Positions 47,860 to 60,570 of a DNA stretch of 64,000 nt are shown here, in pieces. Where the stretch lies: NCBI GenBank assembly GCA_000320605.2, contig KB445805.1, positions 372,001 to 436,000 on the forward strand, in the 5' to 3' direction. The notes under the pieces were generated by a model. The model was not told the origin of the DNA and searched no databases. It saw only the letters and a program-made list of their open reading frames with translations. A program made the position numbers and the translations under genes. Every line of letters begins with the position of its first letter. The first letter of the stretch is position 1. The stretch is from Gelatoporia subvermispora B. Its lineage: Eukaryota; Basidiomycota; Agaricomycetes; Polyporales; Gelatoporiaceae.

Positions 47860-48880
47860 CGACATCTATCGTGACGGTTGGGGAGCCATCGGTACTGTTG
47901 GAAAGGCATGTCAATACACCACTGACCGGCACTTAATTACGACTGAGATACCATTCGATAGCAGGGAGCCGCCTGTCTGCTCATCAGTATGCCGAAATTT
48001 CCATTTACTCTCGAATTGCTCTTTGTGTTCCGTTTCGAGCCAGACCTCAAAGCTCTCGAGGGTCGGCCCCTCTCCCGAATCTGCCATCTGCGATAATATC
48101 AGCCAGATGCTACAAACCGATCAAACACGTAACTGACCTCGTTGAGCTTCAATGGTTGCTGTCGGATTATTGTTGCAGAGGGCTCATCTACGTGTTTACT
48201 TGGTTCGATACCAGCGCTGAAATGCTGCGCTAGAGCCATCTCGTTGTATGTGGGAACCGGGAGAGGCCATGGTGCCTCGTAGCCCCCAGTCTTACCATGG
48301 CTCGCACCGAAAGTGTGCCCCAAATGCGATGCTGTAGACGGCTCGTCGCGGCCGCCCTCGCTACCCGCTCTCTGTGAATGCATTATTCAGTGCACGCTCA
48401 ACTGACTTAAGCCGCCACCATAAATTGGCGCCTCCTCCAACTAGCCTGCCGCACCGTCGTTCGTGGTATACAGCTTCTTATCACAAGGCCGGTTGGATAC
48501 AGCACTCACCTGAGACAGCAGTTCTCCTTCACTGTACGCGCCGTATGGATCCGGATCCGTTGACATTGTGGCAAACAACGGCAGGTCCAGGACATCACCG
48601 CTGTGGCGTTCATGCGGAGGTGTGGCAGCGGGCGGCGGAAAAGGTAATGGTACCGATTCGGACCATTGCAGATTACGATTATCCACGGTTGACATCACCA
48701 ACGGAAGGAACGGGGGAGACGATGAAACAGGACGCTACAGTTCAACTTTGGTGGGTAGGTTTCGAAAATTGTACCTCTCCCAGTCGATAGATGAACCACG
48801 AAGCGTCGTTGGCCCGTTCCTGTAGGATGTCTTGTGTCATATATAGACTCTGAGCGCGAAGTCGCTCACGGCGGTTACTG
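47860..48880 (-). repeat. Inverted duplicate, left copy, with coding-like exons
   Basis: On the minus strand this matches 62960-64000 on the plus strand. Both carry the same three coding-like blocks: LQWSESVPLPFPPPAATPPHERHSG (about 48500-48690), a block beginning MHSQ and ending LKLNEV (48120-48383), and MADSGEGPTLESFEVW to TDEQTGGSLLSNG (about 47960-48090). The left copy lacks nine residues of the last block present in the right copy. The conserved reading frames suggest exons of one real gene of unknown function, or of a repeat element. No known domain is seen. Confidence 0.8.
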
Positions 48881-49413
48881 AGCTGAATAAAACGGCGGCG
48901 TATTCTGCGGCTGTGATGAGATAATGACTAGGCTCTGGAGAGCATATGCTTCAGTATGTACGCGAGAAAACAGCCGGGAAATGAGCACACCGGTCGGACG
49001 GCACCTGTCAACTTTTAGACCAAAGTGAGAGAGCCTACGCCTGTTGGAAACAACCCGGAGAACTATGCACTGAGTTTCTGTCTACATGGCCGTGGAATGA
49101 TCTGCCTTATCTAGCTTCCAGGAATCTCGATAGTATTCCGCCACAAAGCATGGACACCACGGATTTGTTTGTCGTTGAGTTTCATATGTCATCAGACCCA
49201 ATGTGTGCAGTTTTCAATCCAGGACAATGCAATGACACTCATTCCGCACTGAAGCATCGCAAGTATGGCATTGATTGTTTCGGCCTCAATGCACTCAACT
49301 GCAACGTAGTAACTGACAGTTCACACAGATCAAACAGAAGAACCGAAATGCGCTATATGCGACGCAGTAGTACATTCAGACTTCGCTACTCGAGTTGCCT
49401 ATATACGATTACA
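48881..49413. other. Intergenic downstream of SDR
   Basis: No supported feature. Confidence 0.4.
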
Positions 49414-50456
49414 TTATGCCGCTACATCCAGATCTCCCGACCAAGACGCATATGCGTCTGCATCCGCCACCAAGGTCACGCCCTTCTTCCTCACCATCTC
49501 AACGGCTGCTTTGCCTAAAGGGAGGCGAAGCGGGGGCTCAGGCAAGTTCGCGAGCTTGTAAAACGCCTGCACAGCTTTCTGTGGATCGCCGCTGTCAGCA
49601 TTAGTGGCGACACCTTGCATCCAGGTACGAATAGCGGCGGCAGGGGTTGTCTTGTACGCGTCGAGTGCAGGAACGTAGCTGAAGTTCGCCGGAGCATCGG
49701 TGCGGAAAGCTGCTGGCTCGATGATCGTAATCTAAATAGACTACATTAACACAGGGAAGCTGGAACAGCAATCCGACAGGGTTATACCTTGATGTTCCAA
49801 GCCGGGTCAAGCTCGCGTGCAAGGGCTTCACTAAGACCTTCAAGGGCTGTAGGGTGCAGGAGGCGGTCAATATGCATGTCTCAGCATGTTAGATCATCAG
49901 CACACACCGAACTTGGTTGCGTTGTAGAACCCGATCGCCGGCATACCATCTATTCCGGCCATCGAGCTCACCTGCAGCAAGCGACCGCCGACGCCCGGCG
50001 GGTTGACCTCGCGGAAGAACTTCACAGCCGCCTGGCTGACATGGGTCGCACCCCAGAAATTCACCTCGAACATATCGCGGATGGTGTCTTCGCGGCCCAT
50101 CGCAGACTCGACTTCGCTCGCGACGCCGTATGCCGCATTGTTGTAGACGACGTCGAGACGTCCAAACACCTCGCGGGTCTTCGCAAAGGCTGAAGTAATC
50201 TCATCTTCGTTCTTCACATCGAGCTTAAGGACGAGGAGACGATCGGCAGAATACTTGGCAGAGAGATGGGCAAGGGCCTCGGGCCTGCGAAGAGTCGCCA
50301 CGGCGATGTCGCCGTTCTTCAAGACAAGCTCTGTGACAGCTCGTCCAAAGCCGGTGGACGCGCCGGTGACTACAGATGGTTCGTCACTACCAATAATGGT
50401 GGGAGGGATTGGTACATACTGAACCAGACTTTGGGATTGATACTGGCTTGAGACAT
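49414..50456 (-). CDS. Short-chain dehydrogenase/reductase, intact
   Basis: Classical SDR oxidoreductase using NAD(P)H. Four exons: MSQASINPKVWF spliced to ITGASTGFGRAVTELVL, where T-G-A-S-T-G-F-G is the dinucleotide motif; LDVKNEDEI; VVYNNAAYG (N-N-A-G-type motif with Ala); MFEVNFWGATHV; VSSMAGIDG with the catalytic Ser; and FYNATKF, the Y-x-x-x-K active site. The later exons have ALEGLSEALARELDP and EPAAFRTDAPANF, then an alpha-helical C-terminus ending SGDLDVAA with TAA at 49414. Length about 285 residues, normal for the family. All joins are in frame. Substrate unknown. It sits between P450-C and P450-D on the same strand. Confidence 0.9.
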
Positions 50457-51918
50457 TGCGCTTCGATGTATGTGAAAGTGCTGATAATGTTGGTGGCTGA
50501 GTTGGCAGTGGATTGGTACTTCTTGAGTCTGAAGCTCATCGAGAGCAAGACGGCACGCTTTATACCTCCTGTCGTATACCGCCGTCGATGTCGGCTTCGC
50601 CTAACCCGATCGGGGCCAAGATGCTGACCAGCGTTATCGGTCGTTGCTTATCAACTCATGATGCCACCACACTTTGGAAGCACTCAGTCAGCGATTACTC
50701 ACCCTGACCTGGCGGCAGAAGAAGATGATGGCCATCGCGAAGCTGCTGATTCGCATGTTCAACCAGAAATGCTGAGACTGGACGAGACGCAACTATTGCC
50801 AGTACTATACGTCCTCGGGTGCGACAACTTGCATGATGTCTAGCGGGAGTACTCCCTTTACCGACTATTTCGAGCTCTGCAAGTAACATTTTTCATGGAC
50901 AAAAAAGAGCGAGTTGAGCTGTATGATACAAAAACAATGCATGTTGCGGCTAGATCATTGACAGAGATCAGCTGACAAAGGCGGTGCCACGCCGTTAGTG
51001 TTTCCATCTGGAACGCATATTGATCGTGCTTAGCAAGCACAGTAGAGGCCTTGGCGGAGAAGCACGGATTGCGTGTGAGGGGTGGGTGGACTATTGCCTA
51101 TAGAAGAGATCATACGGGAAGCCGAGTTTGAAGTACAGCTATGAGGTTATGATGCGAGTCGTTTGAATGTCGATCATGGGCGCCTGGTTCATATGTACCG
51201 TGGCAGTGCGGACTCCCGGATGTAATGCAACAGTGTTCAGGGGCCAGTCACTGTAGTTGAAGGGATGTATAGAAGACAAAATAAGCAACGGACACGCGTT
51301 CTTGTGCGCACGTACAGTTTTCAATACCACACCGCCGAGTCCCGACAGTCCAGAGACCGTCTACGTAGGCTAGACGAGTGGACGCTGTCAATGGGCGCTA
51401 AATACTATATCAGGATGTGCACCTTCTTGATTAGGCTAGAATTCCCTACACCCGGTGAACTCCACGGGCACGCCTGGACAATCATCTCCTCTCACACCAA
51501 GTCGGACGATCTGTGCTAAGTCACCAGCGGATGGTCGAAAGCTGCGATTGCGGTGCTTAAGTGACCGGAATCATAGCATGGTCCTCGGATCGCCACATCA
51601 CCCCCAGCGTTCTGTCCGACGGCCCTAAGTTATGATCGGAGCGCCCTGGATAGGGAGGGAAAACCTGCGCGAAGATGCCATTCCGTTCATACTACTGAGC
51701 GCCTCGGATACGTCATCAACTGCGCTCAACCTAGGCTGCACACACACCGGATCCGATGACTTGTGGAAACAGTCGGGATCTCGATCGGTTCTCATACCCA
51801 TACTAGTCGTTTACGCCGTGCCTCGCAGGATACCCCGATACTATGGAGTCAGAAAGCCTCCTGATGCTACGTAGACAATTCACTCGATCGCCGCACATCA
51901 GTAATAGTCTCTCAGGCC
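50457..51918. other. Intergenic SDR-P450-D
   Basis: About 1.4 kb with SDR promoter and P450-D 3' flank. No exon is supported. Confidence 0.4.
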
Positions 51919-53966
51919 TCAGGCCTTTACGTGCCCTTGACCAAGAATGAGCGTCTCAGCAAGGCGTGAACGAGGCTTGATGATGCAGTCAAATGGGTAT
52001 GGATGCCTGTGATGCATGGCAGTATCAGCCCCAGTATTGTATGAAATATGAGAGACATACGACAGCATTGCCGTTTGCATTCTCGGCTCCACCTCAATCG
52101 GCTTTCCATGATCATCAAGTGCCGGAGTGATATCGAAGGTATGTAGTATGCACGCGACGTTCATGAACAGGGTCAGATCACTGAAGTACCTTCCAGGACA
52201 GATCCTATTGTTGTATCACGATAACTATTGGCGTCACGTGCATAAGGCTTGGCACAAATACCTTCTCCCAGCCCCAAACGCCGTGATGGATGGATCTCTT
52301 ATTTCAGGATTGAGCTCGCCATCCTTGAGATATCTGTTCGGGTTAAATTCTTCTGGGTCTGGGTACTCCTCGGGGTTGTGAAGAATTGCCCTGAATTTGC
52401 AGAGGTGCACTAGTGTTAACCGAAAGCAATGCAGAAGGCTGCGTTTACTAACCAAGTGTTCTGGATGACTAGCGTACCCTTCGGAATGAGATACCCTTTG
52501 TATTCATCGTCTGCCGTACTTCTGTGTGGTACGTTGAGCGGGACTACCGGTTGCCAGCGCATGCACTCTTTGCAAATCGCATCGATGTAAGGGAGTGAAG
52601 GCTGATCTGAGAATTCAGGAAGCCTATTTGGACCGACCACTTCTGCGAGTTGCTGTTGTGCTCGTCTTTGAACTTCAGGGTACAGTAGCATTGCGAGGAA
52701 GAACGAATGCAATGTAGAGACAGTCTTCGCGATGGAGGTCAGTACATCAAACCTTATTGATATCTATCGTTCGAGATTATGCGCTCACAGTATCAATCCC
52801 GCCTGCAGGAAGGAATCATCAGGAGCCACTTCAGACACCAACTAGTCGACGTACCCGCATATGCTACTCCACACACGTTTTTCGCAACATTTTCCTCTTC
52901 AGCTAGCTCCTCACCTTCCAAATGCGACATTCGCTCGGCGAGCTTTGCAGCAATGGAAGAATTTACGTCATCTTTCTATAGGAAGCTTTTGAGAAGATCG
53001 AGTTTTTTGACTAGATTGTACGCATACCACAGCGTCTGCCCAGGCCTTCTCTTTCATCGCGGAAGTGCTAAGCTTCCAGTCCGCTGCTTTTGTCCGGAAT
53101 CCGGCGCCCGGCATCCAAGCAGGTACGTACTTCAAGATCGGCAGGAAGTCAACCCAAAACGCGCCAGGGTTGAAACCTTCAGCGAGGGCCTGCATCGCTT
53201 TCTCGGCGATGAGAATATGCTCGTCGCCCTTCTCTGCGACATCGATGCCGTAGACGACAGAAAGGATGTTCACCCCAAACTGGCTACACTCTGTCAATAA
53301 GTAGATCCCGATTCCACGGGCTCAACAATCTCACTAGCGAATATGATCGGCGAATTTCTTGGGCTCATTGTACAGGCGCTGGAGCATCTGTTGAGCAGAG
53401 TTGTAGATCTTGGGCTCATATGCGGAGACAGCTGCTTGGTTGAAGTACTGGTGGAACCCTCGCCTGTGTCGCCTCCACCATTGGCTGTACCCCATAGTCA
53501 CAGGGTTCCAATCCCATCCCATCCTGTCAGATGGGTGATATTAGCTCAATTCCCATGTGAACATGCTGATCTTACAATGCAACCATCTCCGTCTCTAATC
53601 TATCAGAGAAAATTGACGATCGCTTCTCAAGTAGCTCCACCGAGTCCTCAAGGGTGTTGAGGATCAGCATCGGTGTTCCAAAGGCCCGAACAAAAATCAT
53701 ATCCCCTGCGTGAAGATATGGTCGGGACTTATATCTCCGCTCCAGTAGAGTTTGAACGGCTGCTCACCATACATGTCCGACCATTGTGCATATGTCCGCC
53801 ACGGCAGAGTGGTGGGAAGCTCAAAAGCGTTGCCGACGAGGGGCAGCGGTTTCGGGCCAGGAGGAAGGGGAAGGCTCCGGTACGCACTTCTTCTCCTGAC
53901 ATACATTCGCCATAGTATGAGGATCAAGCCTGTGAGGGATACGGCAAGCGTGAGATTGAGGAGCAT
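51919..53966 (-). CDS. P450-D: cytochrome P450 monooxygenase, intact
   Basis: ER-anchored monooxygenase, the closest paralogue of P450-B. N-terminal helix LTLAVSLTGLILILW and hinge RSLPLPPGPKPLPLVGNAFE; GDMIFVRAFGTPM; C-helix WRRHRRGFHQYF; QFGVNILSVVYGID; GAFWVDFLPILKYVPAWMPG; I-helix region SHLEGEELAEEENV, CGVAYA, GIDT and TVSTLHSFF; K-helix KECMRW; FNPNRYLKDGEL (PERF arginine block); FGAGRR spliced to RICPGRYFSD with the Cys ligand. The last exon ends AETLILGQGHVKA with TGA at 51919. Ten exons, same intron plan as P450-B. Relic E lies just upstream. Confidence 0.9.
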
Positions 53967-54460
53967 CGCAATATGTGGGGTGTTCGTCTCGAGTTCCAGT
54001 AGGTGCCGTGGTTCTTATACTCAGGGTGCCGCCTATCAAGATCCCAGACTGCCATGAGACCTGCGATCGCAATATGAGAGCTTCGCCCAGCCTCCTGTCT
54101 GTCGGCTCGATATCACCACATCGTTAGCCTGCAACACGGATGGTCTGCGCCAAGAAGCATCATTCTTGTATTTCGGAGATGATAGTTACGCCGAGCAACC
54201 CCGTTCTGGACGCCTTCTGGCGTCCAGCCCAGGCCGAAGCATTGCGCCCTATTAATGGACCGGAGCGGATTCCGCGCGCTCCCTTGAACTGTCCAGAGTG
54301 CCTAGCGAAGAGGCTGCCGTTCGCTGGATACTAACTCTTACAAGTATATTGGAAATGCAGGCTGCAACACGTTTTCGCTCATCTTGCAGGTGACCATTGC
54401 GTTGTCAGTTATCCTTACACATTGACCTTGGCCATGCATTGACAAGCTCCCTAGACCCGT

Positions 54461-55424
54461 TCATGCACTTCTTTCAGCCTTCACCGTGACGGTATCCTGA
54501 CCTTGGATGAGCGCTCTTGCTACGTCCGATCGCGGTGTTATGATGCATTCAACGAGTAGTGGATGCCTAGAAAGAGATGTCTCGTGCTGATGGTCTGGCT
54601 TTCAGGAGCACGACACACGTACGATAAAATACCACTGGACATGTGCGGAACGGGCATGACCGGCGTCCCTGAGGCGTCAAGCGCCTGCGTGATATTGAAG
54701 GTGTGGAGGATGGACGCCACATTGATGAAGAGAGACGATTCCTTAAAGTGTCTTCCAGAACAGATCCTGCTCAAAGGCTCAACACTGTAGTACCGGAGCG
54801 CGTGATCTGTCGTACCTACGCCCCGTGCCGAACGCAATGATGGTTGGGTCCATGGTGGCTTGATTCAGCTGTCCGTCCTTCAGGAAGCGCTCTGGCCTGA
54901 AGGTTTCTGGCTCCGGCTATATATGCTCGTCGATGTCTTCTCCACCATGGACCGGACGGCATAATCGACAAGTTCCACCTCCAGCCCATGCTACGAGAAG
55001 CTATTTAGGACTGATGTTTACATATGGACAAACTGACTTACAAGAGAAGCATCTCGGGCCGCATCCTATCAGGACGATTGGAAAATCGCGTCTCCAATGA
55101 GTCCATCACGGCCGAGAGAGAGAGTTCAGAGTGATAATGGAACGTCCCAACACGCTTATTCGTGCCACATTACCTGTGCATAGTGTCAGCACCTCAAAAC
55201 ATCGATTGAACGATGGCCGTACCATAATTCCGGCCCCATTTCGCATACGTCCTCCACGGAGTGGTCTCAGGCACTTGTAAAGCATTCCCTAGCAGAGGCA
55301 CAGCCTCAGGACCGGGCGGAAGAGGTAAGTATCACTGTCGGTGAGCCAAGGGAGGCCACAAGCGTCGACATAGGAAAGTAAGACAGAAAAGGCACAAGAC
55401 AAAGAGTACGCTGTCGGCTGACAT
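54461..55424 (-). pseudogene. P450-E: internally deleted P450
   Basis: A minus-strand P450 with only its ends. The N-terminus MSADSVLFVLCLFCLTFLCRR (membrane helix) is followed by a stop, then LPPGPEAVPLLGNALQ and TTPWRTYAKWGRNYG (55230-55340). The part from the C-helix through the K-helix is gone. The C-terminal part resumes at RPERFLKDGQLNQA, AFGTGRR and RICSGRHFKESS (Pro of C-P-G is Ser, Cys kept), ending near 54461. Sequence between the halves (about 54950-55190) has no P450 match. It lies between intact P450-D and the chloride-channel gene. Confidence 0.83.
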
Positions 55425-55715
55425 CTTGTCCAGTAGGGTCACCCCGCGCAGGTATTCATACAACAGGAACATGCATCGTCCTCGCTTCGGCTCCAGTCCG
55501 CACGGCCGCGGAGAGGGTCGCGACCACGATCATGTGCAGTTAGTGCGAAACCTATGACGTGCCCCTCACCAAGGAAGATACTCCATCTTCCTCTTTGATT
55601 GCTGCTTTGGGTCCCATTTGTGCCCACGTGTTACCCTGCCTTTCCACCAAGTCTGATCCAAGTCAAAGACTGTCAATGCGGTCCGCTCAGTAAGAAAGCT
55701 CGAGAACCCATCGTA

Positions 55716-58700
55716 TTAGCGCCTGAAAAGCCTTCTAGTCCACCCTATAATAGTATCTGTCCGATGTGCTGTCCAAGACCATGCCTCCTCCACTGCGTCA
55801 TCGAATCTCCGCTCATTCCAGGACGAGTGCGCGGAGGCGTGCTCTGTATGTGTGAAGTGCAACACGTCCTTGACGGTGACAAGACCAACAAGCATTCCAC
55901 GGTCTTCAACCAGAATCACGCGCGGCCTGCGATATTGTGAGAAATCATAGCACAAAAATGAGAGACCACTCACCCCAACCGTTTAAAGAGCTGCATGACA
56001 ACTTCTAGCGGGAGCTGTGGCGAGACGGTGAGAGGGGTCTGCAACAAGGGCTAATCAGTGCCGTCAGAGAAGAACGGAGCAGTAGGGAGCCTACTTGATT
56101 GACCCAGGGCCACAGCTTGAGAACGTCGGGCCTCGCGGTCGTCTCAATAATTTCCAAAGATATATCCTCATCAATTCCAACCCCTGGCCCGGTGACGATA
56201 CCGGAGAACTCTACTTCCGCATGGTCCTCAGCATCAGATGCGAACGAACACGGGGTGGCTTGTGATATATCTTGCATGATCCGCGCCTTGTCTGTTGTGA
56301 TTCCTTTAGTGACCATAGTCAGGAATCCGGAGCAGATGCGTCTGAATCGCCTACCTAGAACATATTGTAGTTCTGTGCGTTCGATATATCCCATTAAGGT
56401 ATTTTTGCCATCGTTCGAAATGATGGGGAATCCCTTGACGCCTGTATTGGCCATGTATTGCTCTGTGCCCAGGGCTATTCAATACGAGATAGAGCGTTAA
56501 AATCAGTGAGTGCCTACCTATGTCCTTGACAGTCAGTCCAGAAACAGGTAAGGTACGCAGATCTCTTTTCATTACACTCGAAACTATCCCAAGTGAGGAC
56601 AAGTAGACTCATAAAAGAGTGTGAGCTCACCAGATACGTTATACGCGTGGTCATCCTTCTCCAGGAAGGGGTAACCATTGAACCGAATCATCTCATCTGC
56701 TATCCCGTTGGTACCGAGGAAGTCGCCAACTGCCTTCGTGACCAAAAGCACGATCTGCGTAACGGCGAGTCCATGAGAAGGTTCATAGCAACTCCCCCCA
56801 GAGGGTCACTTACCATAGTGGGCAGGATGTACGTCAGGGCGCCTGTCAATTCAAACATAATCACCACAACGGTGACTGTGAGTCTCATGACACCACTGTG
56901 ACGCACAAATTGAATGATCAGGGTTGACATCCTCAGCACTCAGACGCTCACCTCAAGGCAGCAGCAGCTCCAAGAAAAGCGTAGGTCCCGGGCGTGATGC
57001 ACGGTCCATCAGGGGGGCAGACTGAGAATATGCCAGACGTTGGGTGAGCGCTGCATGAAATACGTACTTCAGAGCCGAGCAACAGAGCCGTGGTGTGATG
57101 CGATACGTACCTGTACAAGGCCTTCACCATGATACCGACCATGCGCCCAAACGTCGCGCCGATCGCCATCGAAGGCACGAATATGCCCGCAGGCACCTTG
57201 CAGCCGTACGACACGGTAACTAGCGCGATGCGCACAAGCGTGGCCAGGAGGAGCGAGTTTGCCATGGGCCACTGGACAGACGTTCTGGCGGGCAGCTCAC
57301 ACAACATCACCTACACGTCCTGGAAGCCGGAAATTGGCTTACTGGCATAGATTGTCGTAGTCACCCCCACTCTCGCATTCGCGGAAAAGGATGGACATGC
57401 TCTCGGTCATGTCGATGCGCATAAAGCGGTTGAACCAGCCGACCATGGCGGTGAAGGTGGCGAGTGTGACTGCCTCTGCGACCGGGTATTTTGCGAGATA
57501 CTTTTTACGGAAAGCAGCCACTTTCAAATTGAATTTGACCATGAAAGCACCATACAATCCCTGTGATCTCCGTTCAGCGATTGTCCAAATGATACTTATT
57601 TTGCAGACATACTCCAAATATACCCAGGATGATGAAGAAAATGATTTCAAAAAAGTGCCAATCCCTATCGTAGGTGACTTGGAATAGTACGAGCTTGCCA
57701 CTCCGATACGGGTTCATGAGCTGTAAGAGAGACGTTATCTCAAAGACTGGCCTAAGAGCATCTGGAGGAACACTCACAGCCAGGGTAAACGTAGCCATCA
57801 GAGCACAAAAGAAACTCCTCCACATCGTTTTGATGTTGAAGATACTGCTCATTTCCTTAAAAAAAATGAACCAATCAGGTCAAGTCAACGTAAGTAGAAC
57901 GAAGTACATACCTCGATCGAGAACATCACGCCTCCTATAGGCGAGCCGAACGCGACTGCCACTCCCGCAGCACTGGAAGCAGTGAGGATTTCTCTCATCT
58001 TGCCTGCGAACGCTTTCCAAAACGACCCAACGACTTCAGAGAAGAGTACATACCATGACTCCGAGAGAATTTGCTAAACAAGCCCGCTACGAGATTGCCT
58101 ATACAGCATGCCACGTGTACCGAAGGGCCTTCCTTGCCCACTGACAGCCCAGACGCTATGACTAGCGGCTATACCGGGTCAACGGAGCCCTCGCACTGAT
58201 AATTGTTGGCACACACCAGAGTCAGACTCTTGATGACAAACGTCCAGAACCCTAGATAGCCTTTCATGATGAACCCGGCAAGGATGCACTTGATCTCGGA
58301 GATACCAGACCCGGCGGCGTAAGCAGCAAGGGTACGTACGAGGTGCGCGGCGACAAATGCGAATGTGGACTGGTGTCATCAAGTCGTTCAGTCCATGCGG
58401 TGAACAGGAAGGGAAGGCAAGATAAGAACGTACGGCAAACAATACATACACGACCCAGCTAGCTGCCCCGACGTCGCTCCATGGATGCCACGAGTCGCAC
58501 GCGTTGTCGCCACCCTCAATCTCCCAACAGCAGAACTGGCGGTTGAGCCACCACCCGTCCGCACAGTACCCCAGCTTAATGTCGGAGAGCCAGGGCGTGA
58601 TGATTGAGATGAGTGCAGCGTTCACCCCGATGCACATTCCTGCTCGAACCGGGATTCACCCTGAGCTTAGGTGGTGCAGGCGGAGAATGACTAGGGTAGC

Positions 58701-59388
58701 ACCCACCGACGAGACTGACAACGAACCACGTCTGCCCAGCGTCTGCAATCTTGCGCAGCCTTGACCATACCCAGCGGAGGGTGAGCTCACCATTTGGCCC
58801 ACGATGAGTCGCCTGATTCGCGCGTGCTGTCCTGAGCCGCCTGTTACGCTCTATAATCGAGTCCTGTATCCAGTCTGCGACGCCACTGTGGGTCAGAATA
58901 CGAGCTGCTGCGGCGTTAACATGTCCGCGCACCGATGGTCGTGAAGTCCTCATAACGCCTACATAGAGATGAGACTGAAGTGACACTGCGAAAGAGACGA
59001 GCTGACCTGATACGCTCCATATCCTCATCTCCGTCGTCTCGCATGCCATTGTAGTTCAATGTGCGTTCGCGGGACATGCACGCACATTGACTGGACGAAC
59101 GCTGAACAGCAGAATGTCGTCGGGGACCTCAGTACTGAGTACTAACAGCCGGGAAGTGTCGCCGGTAGCCAAGAACTGTAGATCTCTCTTGCTCTCGTTC
59201 AAGTCCGTTCGTCGTGAACAATGTGCCAGAGTCAGGGACTGGTGACAGATGAATGGGGAGCGACCAGGGTCGTCAGTGTGCGTGCTATACTCATTTCGGG
59301 AGGATAGGCGCCCATAGTATGACTGAATGCACATCTGCTCATCGAGAAGGGGCGCACGAACATGATTCGCCATAAGAGATGGCCTCAT
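55716..59388 (-). CDS. CLC-type voltage-gated chloride channel/transporter (Gef1-like)
   Basis: Intron-rich gene for a CLC protein of endomembranes, with about ten to twelve membrane helices and a cytosolic CBS pair. N-terminus [13 protein letters not shown], then RRYEDFTTI and [14 protein letters not shown]. Selectivity-filter signatures are present: GSGISEIKC (about 58290), GKEGP with the gating Glu (about 58110), and [15 protein letters not shown] (about 57160). A helix [15 protein letters not shown] segment lies near 56870. The CBS region runs from about 56450 ([15 protein letters not shown]) to [20 protein letters not shown], ending TRRLFRR with TAA at 55716. By analogy with yeast Gef1 it should act in chloride/proton balance of Golgi or vacuolar vesicles. 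The start could be 59388 or the Met at 59373. Confidence 0.9.
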
Positions 59389-59565
59389 GCATGCGATGAA
59401 GGTAGCACGACAATCCGGGAGAGATCAAATTATGAGACTACTACTTGGTACTGTACAGAAAATCCTGACCCTGGTCCATGAAAGTAGTTCAACGATTATT
59501 ACCATCCATTTCATCCCTTGCATACAAAGTATTTAGCAATTGCAGCCAATCATACCAGAGCATTC

Positions 59566-60455
59566 TCACCTTCGTTTACTATTCTGCACACGAATGAAGA
59601 GCCAGTCAATGGCGGCACGTACTCCCGTCCTACGGATGTTCAGCCACTGTGAGCGCCGTGAACTGGTCACTCACCCTTCCAGAGCTGATATGCCCATGAC
59701 GTCTAGACTTGCAATCCGCTCGCGACGCTGCTCGAGCTCAATTTCTTCGCCATAGACTCTGCGCGAGCTGTCCTGCTTGTGCCTGAACCACTCCTCGTAG
59801 TCGTTGCGGATCTCCTCGACGGACAAGCTGCGCGGATTATCTTGCTTGTTTGCAAGCAGCAGCAGGGGCACACCAAGAATTTGAGGGTGCTTTAGCACGC
59901 CATCTTAGGCCGCTTGCACACCGTCAGATAATCCTGGAGCCTAGCGACTGGAGTGCGTACCGAATACCTCCCAGCCTTCGCCGAGTCTCTCCCGGTCCTC
60001 GGCGTCAATGACGAAGACCACTGCATGACAGTCGCCGAAGTATCTGTGCCATATTGACCGGATACCACGCTGCCCTCCCAGGTCCCAGAATTGCAAGATT
60101 GTGGATGGCAGCGTGATTTTGCCCACTGTGGCGTGTCCAGTCAGTTCTGCTGAACACCGCGAGAATGAGAGCGTACTGTTCTGGCCGACGGTCGGCGCGA
60201 TCTTATCTGGGGTCAACCCAGGAGTGTCATTATACAAAGTCTTGATCCTCTCGAGCAAAGTCTACGCGTAAGAATAAGGACATGTCTTATGCGGGAGTTG
60301 TTGAATATTACCGTCTTGCCGGCGCCATCGAGCCCTATGATGATAACGGAGAATTCGTCTTTTCTGTGCATGAACTTCAGAGACCATATACCTACATTTC
60401 AGGACGATGCTCACCTTGTCAAGTACTCATGGAAACCCTTGAGGAGATGGTACAT
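59566..60455 (-). CDS. ARFRP1/Arl3-like small GTPase
   Basis: Arf-family GTPase of the trans-Golgi. Exons join as MYHLLKGFHEYLT spliced to RKDEFSVIIIGLDGAGKT (P-loop), TLLERIKTLYN, APTVGQN, then ITLPSTILQFWDLGGQRGIRS (switch II WDLGGQ), VVFVIDAEDRERLGE, GVPLLLLANKQD (N-K-x-D), a family-typical insertion with EEWFRHKQDSSRR, GISALEG, and AAIDWLFIRVQNSKRR, ending at the stop at 59566. The absence of a Gly-2 myristoylation site and the MYxLLxGxxxY start agree with ARFRP1/Arl3 rather than Arf. Start 60455 lies 115 bases from the divergent VMA16 start. Confidence 0.9.
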
Positions 60456-60570
60456 CGCTCTCCTCTGTCCAAGGTTGAAGCCGGGATAGGGTGTACACAA
60501 GACCAAATACTCCCGCCCTCCTGACGGACGCGTCGTTGTGGCGTCGAGTCGCACCTGGTCGCCCTCCACC
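60456..60570. promoter_or_regulatory. Shared ARFRP1-VMA16 bidirectional promoter
   Basis: Only 115 bases separate the two divergent start codons, so both promoters must overlap here. The VMA16 start has a strong context (CCACCATGG). Confidence 0.7.

Noticed and set aside
1914..55424. Whole window as a secondary-metabolite gene cluster
   Set aside because: No polyketide synthase, NRPS, terpene synthase or cluster regulator is visible, and kinases and housekeeping genes separate the candidate tailoring enzymes.
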